Part shown: positions 46,129 through 55,258 of the stretch, piece after piece
Layout of the letters: each line of letters starts with the position of its first letter
Position numbering within the stretch: the stretch's first letter is position 1
Assembly (NCBI GenBank): GCA_004352715.1
Contig: SCFE01000100.1
Coordinates: 1,713,747-1,777,746, forward strand
From: Hofstenia miamia
Taxonomy: Eukaryota; Xenacoelomorpha; Acoela
Length of the DNA: 64,000 bases
Direction: 5' to 3'
Position numbers and translations under genes: made by a program
The notes under the pieces: generated by a model
Told to the model about the DNA's origin: nothing
What the model saw: only the letters and a program-made list of their open reading frames with translations
The model's database searches: none

Positions 46129-48462
46129 ATGAGAGTGAAACCGAAAGAAAAGGCCCTCAGTCCCCGGCAGGCCTTAAATGGTCAGAGGGTGCGAAGAATC
46201 TCCGGTCAGGTGGACTCCACAATCGGGAGTGTGGACTCGAGAAGTGGCAGTATAGGATCCACACAGACCAATGGACAACGGCACAAATGGACAGATGAGC
46301 AGAACAGAACAGCATTGGAGTGTTACAGAAGAAGCAGGCCAGATGAGAGGGGTTACAGGAAGAGAATGTTGGAAGAATGGAGGAAGGCAGGAACAGGATT
46401 AGAAGTTACAGAGCAGAGGCTTGCAGGACAAGTGCGAAAGTTACAGTTGGATGAGAGTAAAGGGAAAAAGAGAGTTGAACAGGCTAAGCAAAGGGAAGAT
46501 GAAGTGATAGACGTTGAGGCAGAAGTGGCGGAAGCAGCAGAACCAGTGGATGCAGAAACGGAAACAACAATCAAGGAAAAGATGAGTGAAGAAATAGGTA
46601 AGAGAACTAGGTTGCCAGCTCCAAGAGGAGTTAAGAAAAGCAAGCTAGTAGTAGAGACAGCAAAGGTCAATAAAGTGTTGGAGAGGATAGATGCTAGGAG
46701 TGTCACAGAAGTAAATAGCTTAGTGTATGCAGGCGCATGGGAAGTGCTGAAGAATGTAGGCATGGACATGAAGAAGAAAAGGCAACAAGAAGATAAGGGA
46801 GACAGAAAGCCAGCATGGGAAAGAAGAATTGAGAATAAAGTGGCAAAGATTAGGCAGCAAATAGGGAAGATCAGGACAAGTAAGGCGGTGCAGGACAGGT
46901 GCAGGGTAGGTAAAGGGAAGACAATAGAAACTGCAAGAGAAGAGCTAAAGCAGAGATTAGTTGCAGAAGCTGAGAAACTAAGAAAATATAGGGCAAGGGC
47001 GAAGCAGGCAAGAGACAATATGAAGTTTGAGACTCAAGAAGGAAGATTCTACAAAGAACTAGATGCAGGAGAAAAGGCTACAGCTAGAGCAGGCGAAGAT
47101 GCAGTAAGGTTCTGGGAGAATATATGGGGAAGTGCGGGACCAGAGATAGAGAGTGAGCAGATGCACAAGGAGTTCAGACAAGAAGAAGAAGTAATCACAA
47201 CGGCAAAGCTAAAGGAGGCTCTAAAGAAGATGAAGAATTGGAAGGCGCCAGGCAGAGATGAGGTACATGGGTATTGGCTGAAGAAGTTCACAAGTGTGCA
47301 TGAGAGACTAGCAGTAGCATTGGAGGAGTGTGTGGTGAGTGGGTGTCCAGAGTGGATGGTAGTGGGAAGGACATTTCTGATACAGAAGGACCCAAAGAAA
47401 GGTAGTGAGGCAAGCAACTTCAGGCCAATAACATGTCTGCCAACAACGTGGAAATTGCTAACTTCAGTGATTTCAAGTAGGCTGGCATGTTACTTAGAAC
47501 AGAATAGGTTGATACCAGAGGAGCAGAAGGGATGTAGGACAAAGACAAGAGGATGCAAAGACCAGTTGTTGATAGACCAGGCAGTGGTGGAGAATTGTAG
47601 AAGAAGAAAGACGAACTTAGCAATGGCATGGATAGATTACAGGAAGGCATATGACAGCATTTCACATAAGTGGGTATTGAAGACGTTAGAGGCTAATGGA
47701 GTTTCACAGAAATGGGTTGAGTTTCTAGAGAGGGAGATGGGAAAGTGGCAGACTGAGATAGATGGGCATAGGTTGAGGTTTAGGCGAGGCATATTCCAGG
47801 GAGACAGCTTAGCGCCACTACTGTTTGTAGTTAGCTTAATACCTATCACAGAAAAGTTAAAGGAGACAGGCATAGGGTATAAGATGGAGAAGAATGGTAG
47901 AGCAGTGAGTCACCTGTGGTACATGGACGACCTGAAGATGTATGCTAGTTCAAGGAAGATGTTGCAGAAGCAAGTGGAGACATTGGAGAAGGCAAGCAGA
48001 GATTCAGGGTTGGAGTTTGGAGTAGGAAAGTGTGCAGCAGTGACAATGACTAGAGGCAAGTGTGTGGATGGGGAGGGTTTGAGGACAAGCAGTGGGGATA
48101 AGATTGAGGAAGTCAAGGAGGGGTACAAGTACTTAGGAGTAATAGAGAAGGACAGAACAGATCACATGGAAATGAAGATGAGGCTAAGGAAAGAGTACAA
48201 GAGGAGAGTAAGGAAGGTACTACAGAAGTCAGCATTGAATGGGCAGAACAGCATAAAGGCAATTAATACGTGGGCAATACCAGTGTTGAGATATTCGGCA
48301 GGAATAGTTAGGTGGAATAAGAATGAACTGAGGGAATTAGACAGGGAGACAAGGAAGATACTAGCAGCAGAGAGAGCATTCAACCTCAATGGAGATGTAG
48401 ATAGGCTGTACATGACAAGGCATAAGGGAGGTAAAGGGCTGCTAAGTGTGGAGAAACTGTAG
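46129..48462 (+). CDS. LINE ORF, N-terminal and reverse transcriptase part
   Basis: 777 codons from ATG to TAG. Residues about 45-100 (HKWTDEQNRTALECY...RKMLEEW-like) resemble a Myb/SANT-type DNA-binding segment. A Lys/Arg-rich linker follows. RT domain about residues 395-700: FRPITCLP near residue 430, AWIDYRKAYDS with catalytic Asp 502, GIFQGDSLAPLLF, and the YMDD box at residues 598-601. All catalytic Asp residues are intact. RT would prime on nicked target DNA. The frame is cut off by a TAG at 48460-48462 caused by a one-base loss; the protein continues in the next ORF. Confidence 0.9.
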   Translation: MRVKPKEKALSPRQALNGQRVRRISGQVDSTIGSVDSRSGSIGSTQTNGQRHKWTDEQNRTALECYRRSRPDERGYRKRMLEEWRKAGTGLEVTEQRLAGQVRKLQLDESKGKKRVEQAKQREDEVIDVEAEVAEAAEPVDAETETTIKEKMSEEIGKRTRLPAPRGVKKSKLVVETAKVNKVLERIDARSVTEVNSLVYAGAWEVLKNVGMDMKKKRQQEDKGDRKPAWERRIENKVAKIRQQIGKIRTSKAVQDRCRVGKGKTIETAREELKQRLVAEAEKLRKYRARAKQARDNMKFETQEGRFYKELDAGEKATARAGEDAVRFWENIWGSAGPEIESEQMHKEFRQEEEVITTAKLKEALKKMKNWKAPGRDEVHGYWLKKFTSVHERLAVALEECVVSGCPEWMVVGRTFLIQKDPKKGSEASNFRPITCLPTTWKLLTSVISSRLACYLEQNRLIPEEQKGCRTKTRGCKDQLLIDQAVVENCRRRKTNLAMAWIDYRKAYDSISHKWVLKTLEANGVSQKWVEFLEREMGKWQTEIDGHRLRFRRGIFQGDSLAPLLFVVSLIPITEKLKETGIGYKMEKNGRAVSHLWYMDDLKMYASSRKMLQKQVETLEKASRDSGLEFGVGKCAAVTMTRGKCVDGEGLRTSSGDKIEEVKEGYKYLGVIEKDRTDHMEMKMRLRKEYKRRVRKVLQKSALNGQNSIKAINTWAIPVLRYSAGIVRWNKNELRELDRETRKILAAERAFNLNGDVDRLYMTRHKGGKGLLSVEKL

Positions 48463-49391
48463 AAGCAGAAGCACTAGGGCTAAAGGAATATGTAGAAGAG
48501 CAACCTGAGGGGTCCCTACTAGAGGTCACTAAGGAGTTGAAGAAGATAAGAACTGAGAGTGAAGGAAAGAAGATATACCAGAGTAGGATGGAATCAGAGA
48601 GGCAAACAAGGTATAGGCAGAAGGCAATGCATGGAGAATACTGGAGGAACACAGAAAAGTGTGATAGAGAAGAGAGCAACAAGTGGTTAAAGAAGGCAGG
48701 ACTGAAGAGAGAAACAGAAGCACTAATAATGGCAGCACAGGAGCAAGCAATAAGAACAAACTGGGTGAAGAAGCATATAGACAGAAGAGTAGAAGTAAGT
48801 GATAAGTGTAGGCTGTGTAAGAAAGAGGCGGAGACAGTAGATCATCTGATAGCAGGGTGTGAGAAGTTGGCACAGAATGAGTATAAGTTCAGGCATGACA
48901 AGGTGGGAAGAATGGTACACTGGAGTTTGAGCAGGCAGCATGGGTTAGAAGCAGGAGACAAGTGGTATGAGCACAAGCCACAGGGCGTCATAGAAAATGA
49001 GAAGGTTAAGATACTGTGGGATTTCAACATACAGACGAGCAAAGTGATAGAAGCACGGAGGCCAGACATAGTAGTGGTAGACAAAGAGAAAAGATTAGGA
49101 ACAGTAATAGACATAGCAGTACCAAAAGACAGAAATGTAGAAAGCAAGGAGAAAGAGAAGATTGACAAGTACAGAGAGTTAGCAGAGGAAATAGAAAGAC
49201 TGTGGAAGTTAAAAAAGGTTGAAGTAGTCCCGGTAGTAGTAGGAGCACTCGGAGCAGTAAGTAAGAAGCATAAGAGATTCTTGGAGCAGTTGGGAGTACC
49301 AAAGTGGGGAGGAGCAGTAGCACAGAAGGCAGCATTGTTAGGAACAGCTAGAGTCCTGAGGAAAGCTCTCAGACTCCCTGGGAACTGGTGA
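48459..49391 (+). CDS. LINE ORF, zinc knuckle and restriction-like endonuclease part
   Basis: Continuation of the RT ORF in the -1 frame, open from 48459 to TGA at 49391 (its first good ATG-like start is 48537). CRLCKKEAETVDHLIAGC is a Cx2Cx8Hx4C zinc motif. RRPDIVVVD then TVIDIAVPKD, followed by a basic helix with KYRELAEEI, fits the PD-D-K endonuclease core typical of R2/R4-type elements. The C terminus ends RKALRLPGNW. Endonuclease motifs look intact, so one base change separates this copy from an uninterrupted frame. Confidence 0.85.
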   Translation, partial: VEAEALGLKEYVEEQPEGSLLEVTKELKKIRTESEGKKIYQSRMESERQTRYRQKAMHGEYWRNTEKCDREESNKWLKKAGLKRETEALIMAAQEQAIRTNWVKKHIDRRVEVSDKCRLCKKEAETVDHLIAGCEKLAQNEYKFRHDKVGRMVHWSLSRQHGLEAGDKWYEHKPQGVIENEKVKILWDFNIQTSKVIEARRPDIVVVDKEKRLGTVIDIAVPKDRNVESKEKEKIDKYRELAEEIERLWKLKKVEVVPVVVGALGAVSKKHKRFLEQLGVPKWGGAVAQKAALLGTARVLRKALRLPGNW

Positions 49392-49456
49392 GTTCCCCGA
49401 GCTGAGAGGGATACCAGCATGAAGCTGTGATGTGCAAGGATAATAATAATAATAAA

Positions 49457-50364
49457 AAGTTGATTGTAGAGCAACCTAGAGGGTCTCTACTAGAGGTCAC
49501 TAAGGAGCTAAGGAAGATAAGAACTGAGAGTGAAGTAAAGACAGCATACAAGAGTACGATGGAATCAGAGAAACCGGCAAGATATAGACAGAAGGTGATG
49601 CATGGAGAATACTGGAGGAACACAGAAAAATGTGACATAGAAGAAAGCAACAACTGGTTAAATAAGGCAAGACTAAAAAGAGAAACAAGCACTGATAATG
49701 GCAGCACAGGAGCAAGCAATAAGAACAAACTGGGTGAAGAAGCATATAGACAGAAGAGTAGAAGTAAGTGAGAAGTGTAGGCTATGGAAGAAAGAGGCGG
49801 AGACAGTTGATCATCTGATAGCAGGGTGTAAGATGTTGGCACAGAATGAGTATAAGTTCAGGTATGGCAAGGTGGGAAGAATGGTACATTGGAGCTTGAG
49901 CAGGCAGCATGGGTTAGAAGCAGGGGACAAGTGGTATGAGCACAAGCCACAGGGCGTCATAGAAAATGAGAAGGTTAAGATNAAGCCGATAGAAGCACGG
50001 AGGCCAGAGATAGTAGTGGTAGACCAAGAGAAAAAATTGAGAACAGTGATAGACATAGCAGTATTAAAGGACAGAAACGTAGAAATCAAGGAGAAAGAGA
50101 GGATAGACATGGAGTTGGCAGAGGAAATAGAAAGACTATGGAAGTTATAGAAGGTTGAAGTAATCCCGATAGTAGTAGGAGCACTAGGAGCAGTAAGAAG
50201 CATAATAAGTACCTGGAGGAGTTGGGAGTACCAAAGTGGGGAGGGGCAGTAGCACAGAAGGCAGCATTGTTAGGAACAGCTAGAGTCCTGAGGAAAGCTC
50301 TCAGACTCCCTGGGAACTGGTGAGTTCCCCGAGCTGAGAGGGATACCAGCATGAAGCTGTGAGA
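49457..50364 (+). mobile_element. 5'-truncated second LINE copy
   Basis: Starts abruptly after (ATA)n with sequence equal to 48495 onward of the first copy (GAGCAACCTAGAGGGTCTCT), as expected for 5'-truncated target-primed insertion. Contains the CCHC and endonuclease region with frameshifts, a TAG near 50150 and an N at 49982 where about 35 bases of the first copy are missing. Ends with the same 3' UTR (GGGATACCAGCATGAAGCTG). Confidence 0.85.
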
Positions 50365-50373
50365 NNNNNNNNN
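50365..50373. other. 9-N assembly gap
   Basis: Joins two near-identical LINE 3' ends. Confidence 0.95.
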
Positions 50374-50578
50374 TAATCCCGATAGTAGTAGGAGCACTAG
50401 GAGCAGTAAGAAGCATAATAAGTACCTGGAGGAGTTGGGAGTACCAAAGTGGGGAGGGGCAGTAGCACAGAAGGCAGCATTGTTAGGAACAGCTACAGTC
50501 CTGAGGAAAGCTCTCAGACTCCCTGGGAACTGGTGAGCTCCTCAAGCTGAGAGGGTTACCAGAATGAAGTTGTGAGAA
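50374..50578 (+). mobile_element. Third LINE 3' end
   Basis: Repeats 50161-50364 with about ten differences (for example GAGCTCCTCAAGC versus GAGTTCCCCGAGC). Ends GAAGTTGTGAGAAG then AATAATAAAAG. Confidence 0.85.
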
Positions 50579-51003
50579 GTAAGAATAATAAAAGACAAGC
50601 GAAAGCAAAACATATCAAACAATAAAAATCAAGTTTTTCGCCAACTAGAACACTCAAAGAAGATGAAGTAGAAGCAGCTGGATGAGTGATCAAAGCGCAA
50701 GAAAGGTCAGTAAAGAGGAACGATATCAGAAAGTTCTTGGAGCTCAAGGTCGAGTAAAAAATGTCAATAGCAGTTCCAGGCAAATTATTAAAAAAATTAT
50801 ATTCAGAAAGAGAAAATTAAAAATTGAATAAAAATCAGAAACATCTTTATTCATCCCAAAATTATTTTGTTCCAAACTTTGAGCCAGTACTGTAAATATT
50901 TCATTTAATGTAGATATATGACCCTGAGCATAGTTGTGATGCCAAAGGATTTGTGACTAAACAAACATAAATTAGCGTTTGATAATGTATTTTTTAGTTA
51001 GGA
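50579..51003. other. Non-coding with a possible decayed ORF
   Basis: 50630-50800 has one plus frame reading RTLKEDEVEAAG, a stop, then VIKAQERSVKRNDIRKFLEL; it looks like a decayed coding fragment, unassigned. Confidence 0.3.
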
Positions 51004-51005
51004 TA

Positions 51006-51412
51006 CAATCAAACCTCTCTAAAGTTAATCTGTCTTCATAGTTTACGGTCCCTTTAAAATTATACCCAAAATCATTAACCCAACTTCTCTAAAGTTAACA
51101 TTTTATAAAATTGCGCCATCTAGTTAATTGACTTTTATATAGATACATGTATTTGAATTGAATAAATTGTTTGTACTTTTTTGAAATTATTTTTAGTTAT
51201 TAAACTTTTGTAATATGAAGCAATGGCTTTCTCTACATTTTATTTATTACTCTGTTTTTATGTCTAGCGGAATCCAAGTGCTTTTGGAGCCCAATCGCCC
51301 GTCAGCATTTCTTGTGTTGACATCCCAATTCTATGGCAACCTCTCTAAAGTTTAAACCTCCCAATAGTTAATTTATTTGTCCCTTTAACTTAACTATGGA
51401 GAGGTTTGACTG
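51006..51412. mobile_element. pogo/Tigger-like MITE upstream of TIMM8
   Basis: 407 bp with TA on each side (51004-51005, 51413-51414). The left end is CAATCAAACCTCTCTAAAGT and the right end, reverse complemented, is CAGTCAAACCTCTCCATAGT. The CTCTCTAAAGTTAA motif recurs internally (51086 and 51342). TA duplication plus CAGTCAAACC-type ends suggests the pogo/Tigger branch of Tc1/mariner. It ends 128 bp before the TIMM8 start. Confidence 0.65.
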
Positions 51413-51525
51413 TATTTCATTACGTAGTAATGCTCCAAATGCACGTACAGAATTTTTTAATGCTTGTGAATGGAAAATTGTGAACACCTTAATTTGCATA
51501 ATTTTTGATATGTTAATATATCATT

Positions 51526-51540
51526 GATTTTGTTTTTCAG
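51526..51540 (+). promoter_or_regulatory. 3' splice acceptor directly before TIMM8 ATG
   Basis: Pyrimidine-rich TTTTGTTTTTCAG ends at 51540; ATG is 51541. Either the end of a 5'-UTR intron or a trans-splice acceptor. Confidence 0.65.
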
Positions 51541-51822
51541 ATGTCTTACAATTTCGACTATTCTGGTAGCAGTTCTCAGACGAAGCCAAATAATGGCGAG
51601 GATACCGCTCAAATAACACAACTAGCAGCTGTTTTAGAGGGTATATCTAATCTTACTGATATTTGCTGGAATAAATGTGTTGCTGATTCAAAACTGCGTG
51701 ATCAGTTAGACTACAAGCAAACAGATTGCCTTAATAACTGCACCAACAGATTTGTGGATGTCAGCTTATTCATAGCAAATCGTCTTCAACAGAAAATACA
51801 ATCGGCTGCAAATTATACCTAA
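51541..51822 (+). CDS. TIMM8: TIMM8, small Tim chaperone of the mitochondrial intermembrane space
   Basis: 93 codons, one coding exon. The twin CX3C signature is exact: Cys42/Cys46 (CWNKC) and Cys63/Cys67 (CLNNC), 16 residues apart. The segments around it (ICWNKC, NRFVDVSLFIANRLQQK) match Tim8 better than Tim9, 10 or 13. Length agrees with the family (about 90-100 aa). Small Tims form hexamers, here with Tim13, and escort hydrophobic proteins to the TIM22 complex; two disulfides hold the helical hairpin. The ATG follows a strong acceptor (TTTTGTTTTTCAG) with no spacing, so the 5' UTR is spliced on. AATAAA lies about 6 bases after the stop. Confidence 0.9.
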   Translation: MSYNFDYSGSSSQTKPNNGEDTAQITQLAAVLEGISNLTDICWNKCVADSKLRDQLDYKQTDCLNNCTNRFVDVSLFIANRLQQKIQSAANYT

Positions 51823-52400
51823 TTTTTAATAAATTTTTTATGTTTCGCATTTAGATCTTCCATATAGTTGTTAAATTTATCTACTAAATGTCACATAAAA
51901 TGTGAAAATCAATTTCAAAGATGCGAATGCTTTCGTGCATATGTGTTGTTTAACTTAAACTGGCTATGTCATTAATAAACGACAAACAGTTTTTCCACAT
52001 TTTCAAGATTTTTGTTGGAGCCTATTTCGAAATTTCGAACGTAATGTTGAAAATTTGTATTACTGTGTATTGCTGGGGCTGAAGTACTTGAAAAGATTCA
52101 CAATTCGCAATTGAAAATTGCATTTTTAAAGAGTTATAAAACGAATGTGAGAGGAGACACTCACAAATCTTGGGGTGCTATCTGATTTTGGTTATCTTAT
52201 TAGTTCCTGTTTTATGAGCGTTTTCAAAATTTTCTCAATACGGCACAAAAAATTTAAAACTGCTAAGCTTTTAAATGTTCTCTATACTAACTAAAAAATA
52301 TTAGTGAATTTTTTTCCACTAACTACGCAATGTATTTATTGAGTGAAAAAATGTGTAATATACTCTTTGGTATCTTTTTGTAAATTCGATGTTGGTTTTT
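51823..52400. other. TIMM8-DPY30 intergenic region
   Basis: About 580 AT-rich bases with a poly(A) signal near 51828 and the DPY30 acceptor at its end. No GC-rich promoter island or further ORF seen. Confidence 0.5.
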
Positions 52401-52406
52401 AGACAA

Positions 52407-53019
52407 ATGTCTGAAGATATTCAAAGCGGCAGTCCTGTTGTTTCCGAGGTCCCTCCTATACCTCTACCTGAAGGCGTAATGGATCCGGAAAAGCTAAACC
52501 TTTTAGTTTCTAAAGCAAAAAGTGAATCTTGTACACCGACTGGCGCTGTACAACTGCAAAGTTTGCCTCTCCGTACATATCTTGACATGACTGTTGTTCC
52601 AGTTTTGCTTCAAGGCCTTCAAGCAGTTGCCAAGTAGCATTTCCGAAAATCTCATCTTCAAATATATTCAGATTCACAGGCGTAATCGCCATTATGTATA
52701 GGTTGTAATATCGTTGTTATCCCCACTTGTTTATAAGAATTTGTAATTATTAATGAATATTAGACATTTGGCAGGAATCTCATTTTTCATTGATTCTTAA
52801 AGTACGGCAGGATTTCTTAACATTTTGATAAATTTTTCAATTTTCTATTTTCGAATCTATAGTTAACATACATTTATGTTGTGTTTTTATGTTGGAAATG
52901 CTATTTGCTCATTTAGAGAAATGCCTCCCCGTCCAATCGAGTTTTTGGCTGCGTTTCTTATGAGAAATAAAGACTACACTCCAGGGACCGAAATTATCAT
53001 GCGTACTGGAGATCCTTAA
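52407..53019 (+). CDS. DPY30: DPY30, COMPASS/MLL complex core subunit (two coding exons)
   Basis: Exon 1 52407-52633, intron 52634-52916 (GTAGCA...TTTAG), exon 2 52917-53019; 109 codons (human DPY30 has 99). The Dpy-30 dimerisation motif spans the intron: LPLRTYLDMTVVPVLLQGLQ in exon 1 and RPIEFLAAFLMRNKDY in exon 2. DPY30 dimerises into a helical bundle that binds the Sdc1-dpy30 helix of ASH2L and boosts H3K4 methylation; the same fold docks in axonemal proteins. The start is placed at 52407 (MSEDIQSG) because GTTTTTAG at 52395-52402 is a good acceptor; an in-frame ATG at 52389 lies within that pyrimidine tract. Without splicing the frame would stop at 52637. Confidence 0.9.
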
Positions 53020-54637
53020 GTATCAAAAAATATTTGTAAATAGTGTAAATATGTTTTGTTTTGTCACAATATATTTCTTAGACTTTTAAAGTGTTTTTCT
53101 TACTAATTGTCATGCTTTTGCAATATTTTTCTAAACTCGCCAGATGGCGTTCTATAAATTTTTATTTACTAAGTACATCTGATAATGTAACTAATAGAAA
53201 TTTTGAATTATTACAATTTTCAAAATATCAATATCAATCTTTTTGGAAGTATGTTATCACATTTTAATTCATTAATTTGGCATTTAAGTTTATTGTGAAG
53301 TTCATTTTCAGTGATAGTATATAATCTTGTAATATATTAATTTCAAGTTGATTTTATTATCAAATCCATGTGCTTTAAAACATTCCGTTTCTTTATCTTT
53401 ACTATAACTACTTTTTGAACAGTTGCCAATTTTCGAATGAAATCTAACGTTACTTAACTTATGAAAACGTTTAAATGCAGTTGATATTCATTTTTATAAA
53501 ATAATACAAGACAACGCTTCAGAGCAAAAAATTCAAATTTAATTGTATTTAGCGGATGCCTTTTATTGTTTATTATGAATACACTAATAAATTATTTGAA
53601 TTGAATTGTTACGTGGAATTCATTCTTTTTCTTGTATTGTAAAATTTAGTTTTATTGAAAGAAATTTTAATTAAAACTCAATGGGACATTCCTGAGTAAA
53701 TTGCACTATAAATCTTTGTAATATTTCTTTAACATTTGTTTCTAACATTTTAATTCCTTTGAATATTGCATGCGTTATGCATAATAACATTTGTAGTAAG
53801 GAGGTGGTTAAAATGTATGCGCTTTTGTCATCTACGGTGATAATTTGTGATTCACATAACTGACTTGTGTGATTACAAACAAAAAATATATTAAAATTAG
53901 TGTTATTTTACTGAAAATTGGCCGTTATTTCATTACGTGAATTTGCAATTTTAATTCTGATCTTATTGATATGGATAATCTATCGTGAATGTACTAATGC
54001 CTTTGCACTAAATTTTACTAGGCTTATATATTTAAAACTGTTAGTTATTTTGTTTTATCCATTTAGTTAATAATATTTTCCTCCGGTGAACTATCTCTAT
54101 CTTCATTATACGGACAATATTACTTCTGTATCAGACACTCCCGGTCGTCAAGAGGCTTGGTCACTGTTCTTACTACCAATGAGGCCAACCACCTAGATAA
54201 TGTGACTTTAATATCCAGCACAACATTTGTGATTTTCCATAATTCCTAGTATTATTTTTGATAGACTACGAAATTCCCATTTTTCATTAAAATGTTAATT
54301 TACGTATTAAGAACAGAGGTTTATTTTCACATGTAAGAATTCAATATCATACAAACAATTTTCGGCACTTCTCCAGCGGCTTCTATCATATTTTTTATAT
54401 TATTGTATCCAGCGTCCTGTAGAAAGTTTTTTATTGAAAAAGCCCCTTATAAATTTATTTTTTGCATTTTGGCTGGTTAAAATTTTTTTTCTAAAATCAT
54501 TTCTTTCTTTTATGTATTTCATATAATTTTAAAGTCGTACTATAGGAATTACTGAGTTTCATTTCAACCGCATCACAATAGTTATCAACAGAAAGTAATT
54601 GACGCACATTAGTTTACTGCTATAAATATATATATAT
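53020..54637. other. AT-rich non-coding stretch 3' of DPY30
   Basis: No gene or repeat recognised, ending in (TA)n at the next gap. Confidence 0.45.
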
Positions 54638-54722
54638 NNNNNNNNNNNNNNNNNNNNNNNNNNNNNNNNNNNNNNNNNNNNNNNNNNNNNNNNNNNNNNN
54701 NNNNNNNNNNNNNNNNNNNNNN
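54638..54722. other. Assembly gap (85 N) in (TA)n
   Basis: TA repeats on both sides. Confidence 0.95.
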
Positions 54723-54769
54723 TATATATATATATATATATTCAAAAGTTAATTTACTGAGATTCATAT

Positions 54770-54835
54770 AATTATTTGACATTAATACAAAAACGTTTCG
54801 ACTATATTATAGTCATCGTCAGTTAACAATATTTT
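54770..54835 (-). ncRNA. Hammerhead-ribozyme-like motif, left arm
   Basis: The same core on the minus strand: CUGACGA at 54822-54816, stem II, GAAAC ending at about 54795, and GUC near 54778. It sits just downstream of the Penelope-like coding end, in the sense orientation of that element. Confidence 0.5.
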
Positions 54836-55253
54836 TGCGGTAATAAAAGTTTACAATATACTACACTTTATAATTTAATGATATTGCATACACTAAAATA
54901 ATTTAATCTCATTCTTGCCTAAATTACATTGCTTATTCATGATGTTTTCTTTGTTATGTTGTTTAATTAATAGAGCCTCACAGATCTTAGTGTGTGTTGT
55001 TTTCATGGCTATTTCAAAGTTTTCTTTCTTTAATTCATGATGGTGAGTGAATATTTCTGTTTCAAGATGCCCGTTAAGATGTTCATGAATAAACAATGTA
55101 ATTTAGGCAAGAATGAGATTAAATTATTTTAGTGTATGCAATATCATTAAATTATAAAGTGTAGTATATTGTAAACTTTTATTACCGCAAAAATATTGTT
55201 AACTGACGATGACTATAATATAGTCGAAACGTTTTTGTATTAATGTCAAATAA
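54774..55253 (-). mobile_element. Penelope-like element 3' end with inverted arms
   Basis: Two arms of about 168 bp (54774-54941 and 55084-55253) are near-perfect inverted repeats around a 142-bp spacer. A minus-strand ORF (55096 to 54893) crosses the spacer and ends in the left arm. 5'-truncated Penelope-like elements commonly carry such inverted or tandem terminal repeats with ribozyme motifs. (TA)n lies outside both arms. Confidence 0.6.
54893..55096 (-). pseudogene. GIY-YIG-like C-terminal fragment of Penelope-like pol
   Basis: 67 codons without an ATG: a HEHLNGHLETEIF segment, then TTHTKICEALLIKQHNKENI, ending NEIKLF and TAG. The E-ALLI(K) segment followed by a short loop and an Asn is like the catalytic Glu region at the C-terminal end of GIY-YIG endonuclease domains in Penelope-like elements. 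The RT and the GIY-YIG start are missing (5' truncated). Confidence 0.45.
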
Positions 55254-55258
55254 ATATA
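55190..55258 (+). ncRNA. Hammerhead-ribozyme-like motif, right arm
   Basis: CTGACGA (55203-55209) fits the conserved CUGANGA box; GACTATAATATAGTC forms a perfect 7-bp stem II with a one-base loop; GAAAC (55226-55230) fits GAAA; and GTC at 55245-55247 could be the cleavage triplet, giving a minimal two-pair stem III as in Penelope-associated ribozymes. ATTGTT/AATAAT (left-arm version) offers a short stem I, weaker here. Activity is not shown by sequence alone. Confidence 0.5.

Larger units (their letters stand above)
46049..49456 (+). mobile_element. R4/Dong-like non-LTR retrotransposon, nearly complete
   Basis: A LINE with a central reverse transcriptase and a C-terminal zinc knuckle plus restriction-like endonuclease, flanked by TAA repeats on both sides. 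That combination matches the R4/Dong clade, whose member Dong inserts in TAA repeats. One single-base frameshift at about 48459-48462 divides the protein. Sense-strand purine richness produces many long antisense open frames, which are not genes. Confidence 0.85.

Noticed and set aside
46353-49474. Many antisense ORFs (up to 221 codons, Leu/Ser-rich) opposite the LINE
   Set aside because: They are shadows of the purine-rich sense ORF; they have low-complexity hydrophobic composition and no domains.
54110-54240. GC-richer patch after DPY30 as an extra exon
   Set aside because: No open frame with splice sites could be made.
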